From positions 1-47,026 of the forward strand of contig NZ_JAVIFU010000049.1 of assembly GCF_031157315.1 (NCBI RefSeq): a stretch of DNA of 47,026 nt, written 5' to 3'. Positions 1-7,365 of this stretch are shown here, piece by piece. The notes under the pieces were generated by a model, which was not told the DNA's origin, ran no database searches, and worked only from the letters and a program-made list of their open reading frames with translations. Made by a program: the position numbers and the translations under genes. Each line of letters opens with the position of its first letter. The first letter of the stretch is position 1. The stretch is from Paenibacillus sp. LHD-38 (lineage in GTDB: Bacteria > Bacillota > Bacilli > Paenibacillales > Paenibacillaceae).

Positions 1-118
1 CGCTTTAGTATCGTAACCATGAAAAGCATTAGGCTCGGACGGAGCCTTCAAGGAGGGGTGAGGTTACGAATCCCGATGATCTGAGAAGCCCCTGCCTTTA
101 GGCATGGGGAGTCGTCAC
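1..118 (+). mobile_element. Right end of IS200/IS605-type TnpB element with omegaRNA scaffold
   Basis: The segment has the layout of the 3' end of an IS605/IS1341-group element, where the TnpB guide RNA is encoded. TCGTAACC (11-18) pairs perfectly with GGTTACGA (62-69) and encloses a smaller hairpin, GGCTC/GAGCC (32-46). The end itself is the GC-rich hairpin at 89-109 (CCCCTGCC, loop TTTA, GGCA-T-GGGG), preceded by GATGATCTGAGAAG and followed by AGTCGTCAC. In this family the bases just past the end act as the guide. The tnpB gene would lie to the left, outside the window. I recognise the end from general familiarity with Firmicute elements, not from a search. Confidence 0.72.
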
Positions 119-248
119 ACTCATTTAGCTACATACGAATTACCTGCAGAATTACAGGAATGGGTGCAATAGTATCAGGATGCATAGTATTAAGATGTAA
201 AAGTATCAAGACCTAATAATAAGACCAAGACCCGTTATCAATTAGGTA

Positions 249-277
249 TTGCAATCGTATATATGGCGTGCTATGAT
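249..277 (+). promoter_or_regulatory. Promoter of the TetR gene
   Basis: TTGCAA (249-254) and TATGAT (272-277) are separated by 17 bases, a good sigma-A match. The predicted start point falls next to the inverted repeat at 288-318. The rest of 119-348 shows nothing else I can name. Confidence 0.55.
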
Positions 278-287
278 TGCTTCAGTC

Positions 288-318
288 AAAATGACCGTTT
301 TGGTTTTTTGGTCATTTT
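288..318. promoter_or_regulatory. Operator 1 for the TetR regulator
   Basis: A perfect 9-bp inverted repeat, AAAATGACC and GGTCATTTT, with 13 bases between the arms. It lies just downstream of the predicted promoter and 30 bases before the TetR start. The same TGACC-N13-GGTCA geometry recurs before the next gene at 953-975, so this is very likely the site for autoregulation. Confidence 0.65.
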
Positions 319-348
319 TAAGAAAGTTACGGGTTCGGAGGTGTCGAA

Positions 349-924
349 ATGGCAGTGGATCGGCGACAACAGGTTGTGGATGCGGCGGCGAAGTCGTTCG
401 CCTTATTTGGATACAAGGCAACCACGATGGATCAGGTTGCAAAGATAGCGAACGTTGGCAAAGGGACGATTTATACGTTCTTTACGAATAAAGAAGAGCT
501 GTTTCATGAAATTATGAAGAGGCTCATTCTTGAAATGAAGCAGGTTGCGGAGAAGGTTGTGGATCCGAATCGCCGGTTTTTCGACAATTTGAATGCTGTG
601 TTGGAGCAGCTGCTTGAATTCCGCGAGGAGCATGAGCTGGCGCTTAAGCTGTCGCATGAGGTACGGGAGATTGGCACGCCGATGGCGATAGAGGGCATGC
701 AGCAAATCGAGAAAGCAGTTGTCGGCTATATTCAGTATCAGGTGCAACTGGCTATGGACAAGGGCGAGATTAAGCCCTGCAATCCGGAAATGACGGCATT
801 CGTTATGCTGAGGCTGTATATGGCGCTTACGGTGGAATGGAAAAAGACGCATGAACCACTGGATAAGCAGCAAGTGGCGGAACAGCTGCGGTTTTATATG
901 CAAGTAGGATTGGCTCCGGAATAG
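349..924 (+). CDS. TetR/AcrR family transcriptional regulator
   Basis: A 191-residue protein with a typical TetR N-terminal helix-turn-helix (about residues 10-57, including the VGKGTIYTFFTNKEELF stretch) and a helical ligand-binding C-terminal half with no recognisable ligand signature. GGAGGT at 337-342 lies 6 bases before the ATG. The next gene starts about 75 bp downstream and encodes a YhgE-like membrane protein, the same pairing as yhgD-yhgE in Bacillus. Matching inverted repeats precede both genes, which suggests it represses itself and its neighbour. The inducer is unknown. Confidence 0.9.
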   Translation: MAVDRRQQVVDAAAKSFALFGYKATTMDQVAKIANVGKGTIYTFFTNKEELFHEIMKRLILEMKQVAEKVVDPNRRFFDNLNAVLEQLLEFREEHELALKLSHEVREIGTPMAIEGMQQIEKAVVGYIQYQVQLAMDKGEIKPCNPEMTAFVMLRLYMALTVEWKKTHEPLDKQQVAEQLRFYMQVGLAPE

Positions 925-952
925 GCTGGATGCCTTTTTTTACAAAATAAAA

Positions 953-975
953 TGACCAAATGACATAAATGGTCA
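953..975. promoter_or_regulatory. Operator 2 for the TetR regulator
   Basis: TGACCA (953-958) and TGGTCA (970-975) form a perfect inverted repeat. Measured as TGACC-N13-GGTCA, the spacing is identical to operator 1 at 288-318. It sits between the tetR stop and the start of the YhgE gene. I see no convincing -35/-10 pair here, so it may act on an internal promoter or as a roadblock. Confidence 0.6.
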
Positions 976-1000
976 ATTAGTAATGAGGAGAGTGGACGCG

Positions 1001-3241
1001 TTGAAGTTCAGAGGATTAAAACAGTTTGGTGAGGAGCTTTCCGGGATTGCACGCAATAAGATGCTGCTAATTTCGGTTATCGGCGTGCTGATGATTCCGC
1101 TTATGTATTCTTCAATGTTTCTGGGGGCATTCTGGGATCCTTACGGACATTTGGATAAAATGCCCGTAGCCATCGTGAATGCGGATAAGGGTTATGAGTA
1201 TAACGATGAAATGCTGCATATTGGCGATGATTTTGAGGAACAGTTAAAGGAAAACGAAACGTTCGAATGGCATTTCGTGAGCAAGGAAGAAGCGGAGGCA
1301 GGCATCGAGGATCACAGCTATTACATGGCAATTGAAATACCTTCCGACTTCTCGGAGAAAACAACATCGCTGACTTCGGATAATCCGACGCCTGCGCAGC
1401 TGACATACTTGGCTAACGAGAGCTATAACTTTCTAGCCTCGCAAATCGGCAGCAAAGTCGTTGACACAATGAAGGTTGAGCTTGGTCAAGAAGTGACGGC
1501 TGCTTATACGCGAACAGTATTCGACCAGATGGAAGAGCTCGTGGACGGAATCGGTCAAGCGAGCGACGGCGCAGGTGAAATTGCCGACGGCACCACGAAA
1601 GCGAAAGATGGAGCGGTGCTCATCGAGCAAAATCTTGCGAAGCTCGTCAGCGGATCCTTGACGCTGCAGGAGGGTGTCGCGAAGCTGAATGACGGCGGCG
1701 CAGCGTTAGGCAAGGGAAGTGCCGAGCTAAGCGCTGGCACGTCGAGCTTGGCAAGCGGCCTGGCGCAGCTTCAGGCTGCGCAGCAGCAGCTGGGCGCAGG
1801 AGCAGCTTCGCTTGGCGACGGCGCGGGTTCGCTTGGGGCCGGAGCGTTGAAGCTGAGCGACGGCTTGCAGCAGCTGGCCGAAGCAAGCGGACAGCTGGCG
1901 GAGGGCGCATTGGACGCGCAGCAGGCTGCAGGGCAGCTGGCGGGCGGTCTAAAGGAGTCAGCTTCTGGTGAGGAGCAGCTGAAGGTAGGTGCGGCGCAGC
2001 TTGCGATCGGGCTGGCGCAGCTGGGTCAGGCGAATCCGGAGCTGGCGGAGAGCGAAAGCTTCGCGTCGTTATTGAAAGCAAGCCGGGAACTGGCGGCGGG
2101 CTTGGAGAAGTCCTCGGCTGGCCAGACACAACTGAGTGACGGAGCGGGCAAGCTGAACGAGGGCCTCGTGAAAGTCTCGGACGGTCTAGGAGCTTTTGAC
2201 AAAAAAGCGCAGGAAGCGGCGGCAGCTGGCAAGCAGCTGGGAGCAGGAGGAGAGCAGGTAGTTGCTGGGGCGGAGAAGTTCTCCGGCGGAATGACGCAGT
2301 TTGGAGCTAAGCTGACGGAAGCAAGCGGTGGAGCGTCCAAACTCGCAGCGGGGGCTAAGCAGCTTAACGACGGAGCAACCACGCTGACAGCAGGGCTTTC
2401 GCAGTTGTCTGCTAACGTAACGCCATTTGTAGATGGCTCCGTTAAGCTGGAGGACGGCGCGCAGCAGGTTGCTTCTGGGTTACTGAAGCTGGAGGACGGC
2501 ACGCAAGAGCTGTCTGGCAAGCTGGGTGAAGCATCAGACAAAACAGCTGATTTGAAGCTGACCGATTCAATGGTGGATATGTTTTCGGATCCCGTGAAGC
2601 TTGATGTGGAGAAAATAACGAAGGTCGACAACTATGGTACGGGGCTTGCTCCTTACTTCTTGTCGCTGGGGCTATTTGTTGGAGCAATGCTGCTTACCAT
2701 CGTATATTCCGTACGCGAGCCGGCTGTTCGACCGGTGAATGGCTGGAGCTGGTTTTGGAGCAAGGCGCTCACCTTGTCGCTTATTGGTGTCATACAGGCG
2801 CTCATTGCTGACGCCGCACTGCTATTCGTGCTCAAACTTGAAGTGCAGAGTGTAGGGTTATTCTTGTTCTACTCGATATTAACAAGCATTACGTTCATGA
2901 TGATTATTCAATTTTTGGTTGCATCGATGGGCAATCCGGGGCGTTTTATCGCAGTAATTCTATTGATTTTCCAACTTACGAGCTCAGCAGGCACGTTCCC
3001 GATAGAGCTCGTACCCGGCTGGCTGCAAAAGATATCGCCTTTCCTGCCAATGACTTATGCAGTTGCAGGGTTTAGAGATATCGTATCCAGCGGCGATTAT
3101 AGCTTGATGGGCAGATATGTTGCGACACTTGGAGGTATTGCGCTCCTGTTCGCGGTGCTATCTTACCTTTACTTTACGTTATCTCATCGCAAAATGAAGA
3201 GTGACAGCGTGGCGGAGCAGCCGGCAACTGCGGCTGTTTAA
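1001..3241 (+). CDS. YhgE/Pip family membrane protein with long heptad-like region
   Basis: A large membrane protein of the YhgE/Pip (phage infection protein) type. There is one transmembrane segment near residues 20-40, a very long extracellular region and about six C-terminal transmembrane segments resembling ABC-2 permeases. The middle (roughly residues 180-520) is built of imperfect repeats of the type L-x-D-G-A-x-x-L-x-x-G, expected to form a long helical stalk. The family's transport role is not settled; the adjacent TetR regulator suggests induction by a harmful compound. I prefer TTG at 1001 because GAGGAG (985-990) precedes it by 10 bases; an in-frame ATG at 983 has no SD and lies next to the operator. 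Confidence 0.85.
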   Translation: MKFRGLKQFGEELSGIARNKMLLISVIGVLMIPLMYSSMFLGAFWDPYGHLDKMPVAIVNADKGYEYNDEMLHIGDDFEEQLKENETFEWHFVSKEEAEAGIEDHSYYMAIEIPSDFSEKTTSLTSDNPTPAQLTYLANESYNFLASQIGSKVVDTMKVELGQEVTAAYTRTVFDQMEELVDGIGQASDGAGEIADGTTKAKDGAVLIEQNLAKLVSGSLTLQEGVAKLNDGGAALGKGSAELSAGTSSLASGLAQLQAAQQQLGAGAASLGDGAGSLGAGALKLSDGLQQLAEASGQLAEGALDAQQAAGQLAGGLKESASGEEQLKVGAAQLAIGLAQLGQANPELAESESFASLLKASRELAAGLEKSSAGQTQLSDGAGKLNEGLVKVSDGLGAFDKKAQEAAAAGKQLGAGGEQVVAGAEKFSGGMTQFGAKLTEASGGASKLAAGAKQLNDGATTLTAGLSQLSANVTPFVDGSVKLEDGAQQVASGLLKLEDGTQELSGKLGEASDKTADLKLTDSMVDMFSDPVKLDVEKITKVDNYGTGLAPYFLSLGLFVGAMLLTIVYSVREPAVRPVNGWSWFWSKALTLSLIGVIQALIADAALLFVLKLEVQSVGLFLFYSILTSITFMMIIQFLVASMGNPGRFIAVILLIFQLTSSAGTFPIELVPGWLQKISPFLPMTYAVAGFRDIVSSGDYSLMGRYVATLGGIALLFAVLSYLYFTLSHRKMKSDSVAEQPATAAV

Positions 3242-3260
3242 GAGCTCGAGTTTATAAAGA

Positions 3261-3292
3261 AGAACAGCGAAGGTATTCGCTGTTCTTTTTTT
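3261..3292 (+). terminator. Rho-independent terminator of the tetR-yhgE unit
   Basis: AGAACAGCGA (3261-3270) pairs perfectly with TCGCTGTTCT (3277-3286) over a 6-base loop and is followed by a run of T to 3292, 20 bases after the YhgE stop codon. Confidence 0.9.
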
Positions 3293-3450
3293 GCCGATTT
3301 TAAAAAGCTGCGGCTCTTTATTGAGCTCCCACTGATCAATCACCTTGTACCTTATGAGTAAAAGTTCAGCTTCTGCGTTACCCTTCGCTAAAGCTAAACA
3401 AATTTAAATCAAGAGCTAACACGCTCCTCCTCATGCTGCTCATGCTCCTA

Positions 3451-3635
3451 CACTGCAGTTTGTACAATGTAACTCGTGCTCAATCGCCAACTAGTCCGCT
3501 ACAATGTAGTTTCTGCAATAGAAAGAATGTCTCGGAGCAGTTTGGTAGCGTATTGGGGTGATTCTGTTGCACTTTCTGCAACGTAGCTCATTAAGTCTGG
3601 TGTTATGTCAGGTTTCTGTTGCAGAAAGTGCAGTG
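3451..3635. repeat. 185-bp palindromic module, copy 1
   Basis: Begins CACTGCAGTTTGTACAA and ends with the near inverse of that sequence (14 of 17 positions), giving imperfect terminal inverted repeats. Inside, TGCACTTTCTGCAAC (3568-3582) and GTTGCAGAAAGTGCA (3618-3632) form a perfect 15-bp inverted repeat with a 35-base loop. The layout resembles a MITE or large REP-type element; no coding capacity is evident. Confidence 0.75.
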
Positions 3636-3646
3636 TGGCATAATTA

Positions 3647-3826
3647 GTAGGTGTAGGTGTAGGTGTAGGTGTAGGTGTAGGTGTAGGTGTAGATGTGGAA
3701 ATAGATGTAGAAGTTAGTGTAGATATAGATATAGATGTAGAAGTTAGTGTAGATATAGATATAGATATAGATATAGATATAGGTATTTGTATTTGTATTT
3801 GTATTGGTATAGGTTTGGGTTTGGAA
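3647..3826. repeat. Hexanucleotide tract 1 (GTAGGT, then GATATA and relatives)
   Basis: Starts with seven perfect GTAGGT units (3647-3688), then drifts through GTAGAT, GATATA and TATTTG-like units. It includes a duplicated 30-base stretch (about 3703-3732 and 3733-3762). The plus strand is almost free of C. The pattern suggests replication slippage. Confidence 0.8.
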
Positions 3827-3899
3827 TATTTATGTTGATCTTGAGATGTAAAAGTAACTTCATCTCAAACCAAGAGCAAATCCACCACCTCATCTCCTA

Positions 3900-4084
3900 C
3901 GCTGCAGTTTGTACAATGTAACTCGTGCTCCATCGCCAACTAGTTGGCTACAATGTAGTTTCTGCAATAGAAACCATGTCTCGGAGCTGTTTTGTAGTGT
4001 GTTGGGGAGATTCTGTTGTACTTTCTGCAACGTAGCTCATTAAGTCGGTTGCTATGTCAGGTTTCTGTTGCAGAAAGTGCAGTG
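3900..4084. repeat. 185-bp palindromic module, copy 2
   Basis: Same length and base-for-base layout as copy 1, with scattered substitutions and no net insertion or deletion. The left end is CGCTGCAGTTTGTACAA and the right end TTGCAGAAAGTGCAGTG. The internal stem is weakened by a C-to-T change in its left arm (TTGTACTTTCTGCAAC). Confidence 0.75.
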
Positions 4085-4313
4085 GAATTAGTTGGTGTAG
4101 CGTTGTATGGTGTCGGTGATAGTATTGGTGATGGTGTGAAAGTAGATATAGATGTAGATATAAGTGTTGATGATGGTGTTTTGGAGTGGAAGTTGGTGTT
4201 AATGTAGATTCATATGCAGGTGTCGGTGTCGGTGTTTGGGTGTGGATGCTGAATTGGTTTTACGGTGTAAAAGTAACTTCTTCCAAATCATACTCCAATC
4301 ATCCCGCTTTCTA

Positions 4314-4498
4314 CACTGCAGTTTGTACAACGTGACTCGTGCTCAATCGTCAACTAACTCGCTACACTGCAGTTTCTGCAATAGAAACCATGTCTCGGAG
4401 CAGTTTTGTGGTGTGTTTGGGAGATTCTGTTGTACTTTCTGCATCGTAGCTCATTTAGTCGGTTGCCATGTCAGGTTTCTGTTGTAGAAAGTGCAGTG
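4314..4498. repeat. 185-bp palindromic module, copy 3
   Basis: Third copy, again exactly 185 bp. Shared with copy 4: CAACGTGACTCGTGCTC and CAGTTTCTGCAATAGAAACC, so copies 3 and 4 are closest to each other. GTTTCT-GCAAT-AGAAAC inside it is itself a small inverted repeat. Confidence 0.75.
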
Positions 4499-4626
4499 CA
4501 GTATAATTAGTGGATGTGGATGTGGATGTAGATTTAGATATAGGTGTAGGTGTGTATATTTATGTTGGTGTTGAGGTTTAAAAGTAACTTAATCTCAAAT
4601 CAAGAGCAAATCCACCTCATCTCCTA

Positions 4627-4811
4627 CACTGCAGTTTGTACAACGTGACTCGTGCTCAATCGTCAACTAACTCGCTACACTGCAGTTTCTGCAATAGAAA
4701 CCATGTCTCGGAGCAGTTTTGTGGCGTGTTTTGGGGATTCTGTTGTACTTTCTGCAACGTAGCTCATTTAGTCGGGTGTCATGTCAGGTTTCTGTTGTAG
4801 AAAGTGCAGTA
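4627..4811. repeat. 185-bp palindromic module, copy 4
   Basis: Fourth copy, 185 bp, nearly identical to copy 3. The last base of the module is A instead of G, so the terminal repeat is slightly eroded. It is followed by the longest hexanucleotide tail of the array. Confidence 0.75.
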
Positions 4812-5044
4812 GAGTTAGTTGGTGTTGGTTTAGGTGTGGGTGTTTGTGTTAGTGATTGTGTTGATAGATAGGTGTAAGTATTGGTGTATGTATTGGTGAA
4901 GATGTAGATGTACATATAGATGTGCAAATAGATGTACATATAGATGTTTGTGTTGTTGTTAGATTTGGTTTTGGATTAGGGGTAGGTGTAGGTGTAGGTA
5001 TTGATGTAGTTGTGGATGTTGATGTGAGTATTGGTGTAGATAAT

Positions 5045-5158
5045 GATATTGATATTGATATTGATATTGATATTGATATTGATATTGATATTGATATTGA
5101 TATTGATATTGATATTGATATTGATATTGATATTGATATTGATATTGATATTGATATT
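5045..5158. repeat. Perfect GATATT microsatellite, 19 units
   Basis: Nineteen uninterrupted copies of GATATT, the core of a C-poor hexanucleotide tail running from about 4812 to 5262. Flanking units (GATGTA, GGTGTA, GTAGTT) keep the same six-base phase. The frame reads as alternating Asp-Ile, but there is no ribosome binding site or non-repetitive coding sequence, so I treat it as simple repeat and not a gene. Confidence 0.92.
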
Positions 5159-5318
5159 GATGTGGATGTAGATGTTGATGTAGAGTTGTAGTTGTAGTTG
5201 TAGTTAAAGTTAAAGTTGATGTGAGTTTGGTGCTGTTTCTGGTGCTGGTTCTGGTTTTGTAGTTATGAGTGTGCATGAAAATGTGAGAGCAGCTGTAATG
5301 AACGTGCGAGAGGAAGCC

Positions 5319-5363
5319 AAAAGGCTGTCACCGTGAGGTAAATTACCTGCGGGACAGCCTTTT
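5319..5363 (-). terminator. Terminator of the mannitol/pts operon
   Basis: AAAAGGCTGTC (5319-5329) and GACAGCCTTTT (5353-5363) form an 11-bp stem that encloses a second stem, AGGTAA/TTACCT (5336-5348). It lies about 20 bases past the ptsH stop. T runs on both strands allow it to stop transcription in either direction. Confidence 0.8.
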
Positions 5364-5381
5364 TGATTTAAGGATGACTCC

Positions 5382-5642
5382 TTATTCGTGGATTTCCGTG
5401 AGCAGCTGGCCGAGTGCTTCGAGTGCCTGCTCCTCCTGCTCGCCGTCAATCTCCAGGGTGACTTCCTCTTTTGCTGCGATGCCTAGCGTGAGCATGCTCA
5501 GCGAGCTTTTTCCGTTTACTTTCTTGCCTTTATTAAGGACATACACCTTGCAAGGGAATGTGCTGGCCGTTTGTACGAAGGTTTTCGACGGGCGTACATG
5601 GAAGCCAGTAGGGTTCAAAATCGTGAAGGTTTTACTTACCAT
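5382..5642 (-). CDS. ptsH: HPr phosphocarrier protein
   Basis: An 86-residue HPr that passes phosphate from EI to sugar-specific EIIA proteins. His15 sits in NPTGFHVRPS and the regulatory Ser46 in NGKSSLSM, so the protein has both the catalytic histidine and the HPr-kinase site (it is not Crh). The active-site region is slightly off the usual form (HVRPSKTFVQ instead of HARPAT). It is the last gene of the mannitol operon and overlaps ptsI by 11 bases, so it may be a mannitol-dedicated HPr; whether another ptsH exists elsewhere cannot be seen here. Confidence 0.93.
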   Translation of the reverse strand: MVSKTFTILNPTGFHVRPSKTFVQTASTFPCKVYVLNKGKKVNGKSSLSMLTLGIAAKEEVTLEIDGEQEEQALEALGQLLTEIHE

Positions 5643-7365
5643 TATGAATCACTCCGTTTCTTGTGCGTTCTACAAAATTTGTGATTTCCGATGTGCTCCG
5701 CATGGTCAGGGCTTGATTTGCTAGTCCTGCCCATTCTGCTTGGTCCAGCTCGCCGATCAGCTCTCTCGCTTGCAGAATTGAGCCTGCGCTCATGCTGAAT
5801 TCATGCAGGCCTAGCCCCAGAAGCAAAGGTATCGCTGTCTCATCGCCTGCCATCTCGCCGCACATGCCGACCCATTTGCCTTCCTTCTCCGCCGCTTGAA
5901 TAACGAAGCGAATCAGGCGAAGCAAGGAGGGATGCCATGGCTGGTACAGGTAAGCTACGTTTTCATTCATCCGGTCTGCCGCCATCGTATATTGAATCAA
6001 GTCGTTCGTGCCGATGCTGAAAAAATCGACCTCAGGCGCGAACATATCCGCAGCGACAGCAGCGGCGGGGATTTCGACCATCATTCCGATTTCGATATTA
6101 TCGGCAAGCGGAACGCCCTCGGCAATAAGCTTCTGTTTCTCTTCTTCGAGCAGGCGCTTAGCCTCGAGCAGCTCTTCCAGCACGGCAATCATGGGGAACA
6201 TGATTTTTAGATTCCCGTAACGGCTTGCGCGAAGCAATGCCCGCAGCTGCGTGCGGAACAGGTCCTGTCTATCCAGACATAGACGCAGCGCGCGCTGTCC
6301 AAGGAACGGATTGCTTTCCTTCGGCAGCTCCATGTAAGGAAGCTCCTTATCGCCGCCGATATCGAGCGTTCTAATCACGACGGGTTTCGGGTTCATTTTC
6401 TCAAGCGCAAATTTGTAGCTCGTGAACTGCTCTTCCTCGGTAGGGAGGGAGCTGCGTCCCATGTATAGAAACTCGGTGCGAAAAAGTCCGATTCCTTCCG
6501 CGCCATTATCGATTGCCCGCTGAATATCCTCAAGCTTGCCGATATTGGCTGCCAGCTCGACCTGTTTGCCATCCTTCGATTTAGTAGGCTGATCCTTCAG
6601 CAAACTTAATTCCTTTCTACGAAGGTCATCCGTCTGCTTCTTGACCCGGTAGGAAGCCAGCTCCTCCGCAGTTGGATCGACAATAACGACTCCTTGATTC
6701 GCATCAAGGATAACGATAGCCTGCTCGGGTATATCATCAATCGCTTGGCCGATCCCGACGATTGCGGGAACTTCGAGCGACCGTGCCATAATGGCAGAAT
6801 GGGAGGTGCGGCTGCCAACCTCGGTAATGAAGCCGCGCACATAGTCCAAATTGAGCTGCGCCGTATCCGACGGTGTCAGATCTCGTGCAATAATAATACA
6901 TTCCTCCGACATGCCTGCAAGGTCCATATGGGGAACGCCGCGCAAATGACTCATGATCCGGCCGGAGACATCCTCGATGTCGATCGCGCGTCCGCGCAGC
7001 AATTCATCGGACATCGACTGGAGCAGCTCGATAAATGAGGCTGCTACCTCATGCAGCGCGAACTCGGCGTTTATAGCTTCATCAACTACTTTATGCTCGA
7101 TTGCATCAATGAAGTCCGGGTCCTCCAGAATCATGAGATGACCCTCGAAAATTTCAGCTTTTTCGGATCCGAAGCGTTCCTCAGCAGAGGCGCGAATCGC
7201 CTCGATTTCATCCCGTCCGACTGCGACGGCTTGGCGAAACCGCACGATCTCGGCCGAGCTGTCTTGGATCGTTTGCCGAGCTGGGATGAAGCGTTCAGCC
7301 GCTATGAAAAAAGCGCGAGCGATGGCAATACCCGGCGATGCTGCTATGCCTTTTAGTGACATCAT
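5632..7365 (-). CDS. ptsI: PTS enzyme I (phosphoenolpyruvate-protein phosphotransferase)
   Basis: A 577-residue cytosolic enzyme I, near the usual family length. It takes phosphate from PEP onto His189 (GSRTSHSAIMARS) and hands it to HPr. The C-terminal PEP-binding barrel is complete, with the FRTEFLYMGR region and the VGMCGEMAGD cysteine motif near residue 500. Its ATG overlaps the mtlD stop as ATGA, indicating translational coupling. A second ATG follows directly. Location at the end of the mannitol operon suggests mannitol-inducible phosphotransfer capacity. Confidence 0.95.
   Translation of the reverse strand: MMSLKGIAASPGIAIARAFFIAAERFIPARQTIQDSSAEIVRFRQAVAVGRDEIEAIRASAEERFGSEKAEIFEGHLMILEDPDFIDAIEHKVVDEAINAEFALHEVAASFIELLQSMSDELLRGRAIDIEDVSGRIMSHLRGVPHMDLAGMSEECIIIARDLTPSDTAQLNLDYVRGFITEVGSRTSHSAIMARSLEVPAIVGIGQAIDDIPEQAIVILDANQGVVIVDPTAEELASYRVKKQTDDLRRKELSLLKDQPTKSKDGKQVELAANIGKLEDIQRAIDNGAEGIGLFRTEFLYMGRSSLPTEEEQFTSYKFALEKMNPKPVVIRTLDIGGDKELPYMELPKESNPFLGQRALRLCLDRQDLFRTQLRALLRASRYGNLKIMFPMIAVLEELLEAKRLLEEEKQKLIAEGVPLADNIEIGMMVEIPAAAVAADMFAPEVDFFSIGTNDLIQYTMAADRMNENVAYLYQPWHPSLLRLIRFVIQAAEKEGKWVGMCGEMAGDETAIPLLLGLGLHEFSMSAGSILQARELIGELDQAEWAGLANQALTMRSTSEITNFVERTRNGVIHNGK

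Larger units (their letters stand above)
3293..5318. other. Two-kilobase non-coding repeat region
   Basis: No credible gene lies here. The region is a composite array: four 185-bp modules (listed separately) alternate with linkers of about 264, 229 and 128 bp and a long final tail. Each linker holds drifting hexanucleotide repeats. Before modules 2, 3 and 4 the linker ends with a segment related to TGTAAAAGTAACTT..., and before 2 and 4 also CAAGAGCAAATCCACC. It is bounded by the yhgE terminator on the left and the mannitol-operon terminator on the right, so it sits between two convergent transcription units. Open frames inside it only reflect the six-base period. Confidence 0.8.

Noticed and set aside
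1647..2631. Long minus-strand frames opposite the yhgE gene
   Set aside because: They are by-products of the repetitive, codon-biased stalk region on the other strand.
4016..4487. Short frames inside repeat modules 2 and 3 (63 and 83 codons)
   Set aside because: They run across the 185-bp modules and tracts, lack ribosome binding sites and are not kept among the module copies.
3451..4811. CRISPR array
   Set aside because: Units are 185 bp with variable low-complexity linkers; there are no short direct repeats with unique spacers and no cas genes.
4922..5191. Open frame encoding alternating Asp-Ile/Val
   Set aside because: It is the GATATT/GATGTA repeat read in frame; no SD and no non-repetitive coding sequence. 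The opposite-strand frame at 4959-5276 is the same repeat.
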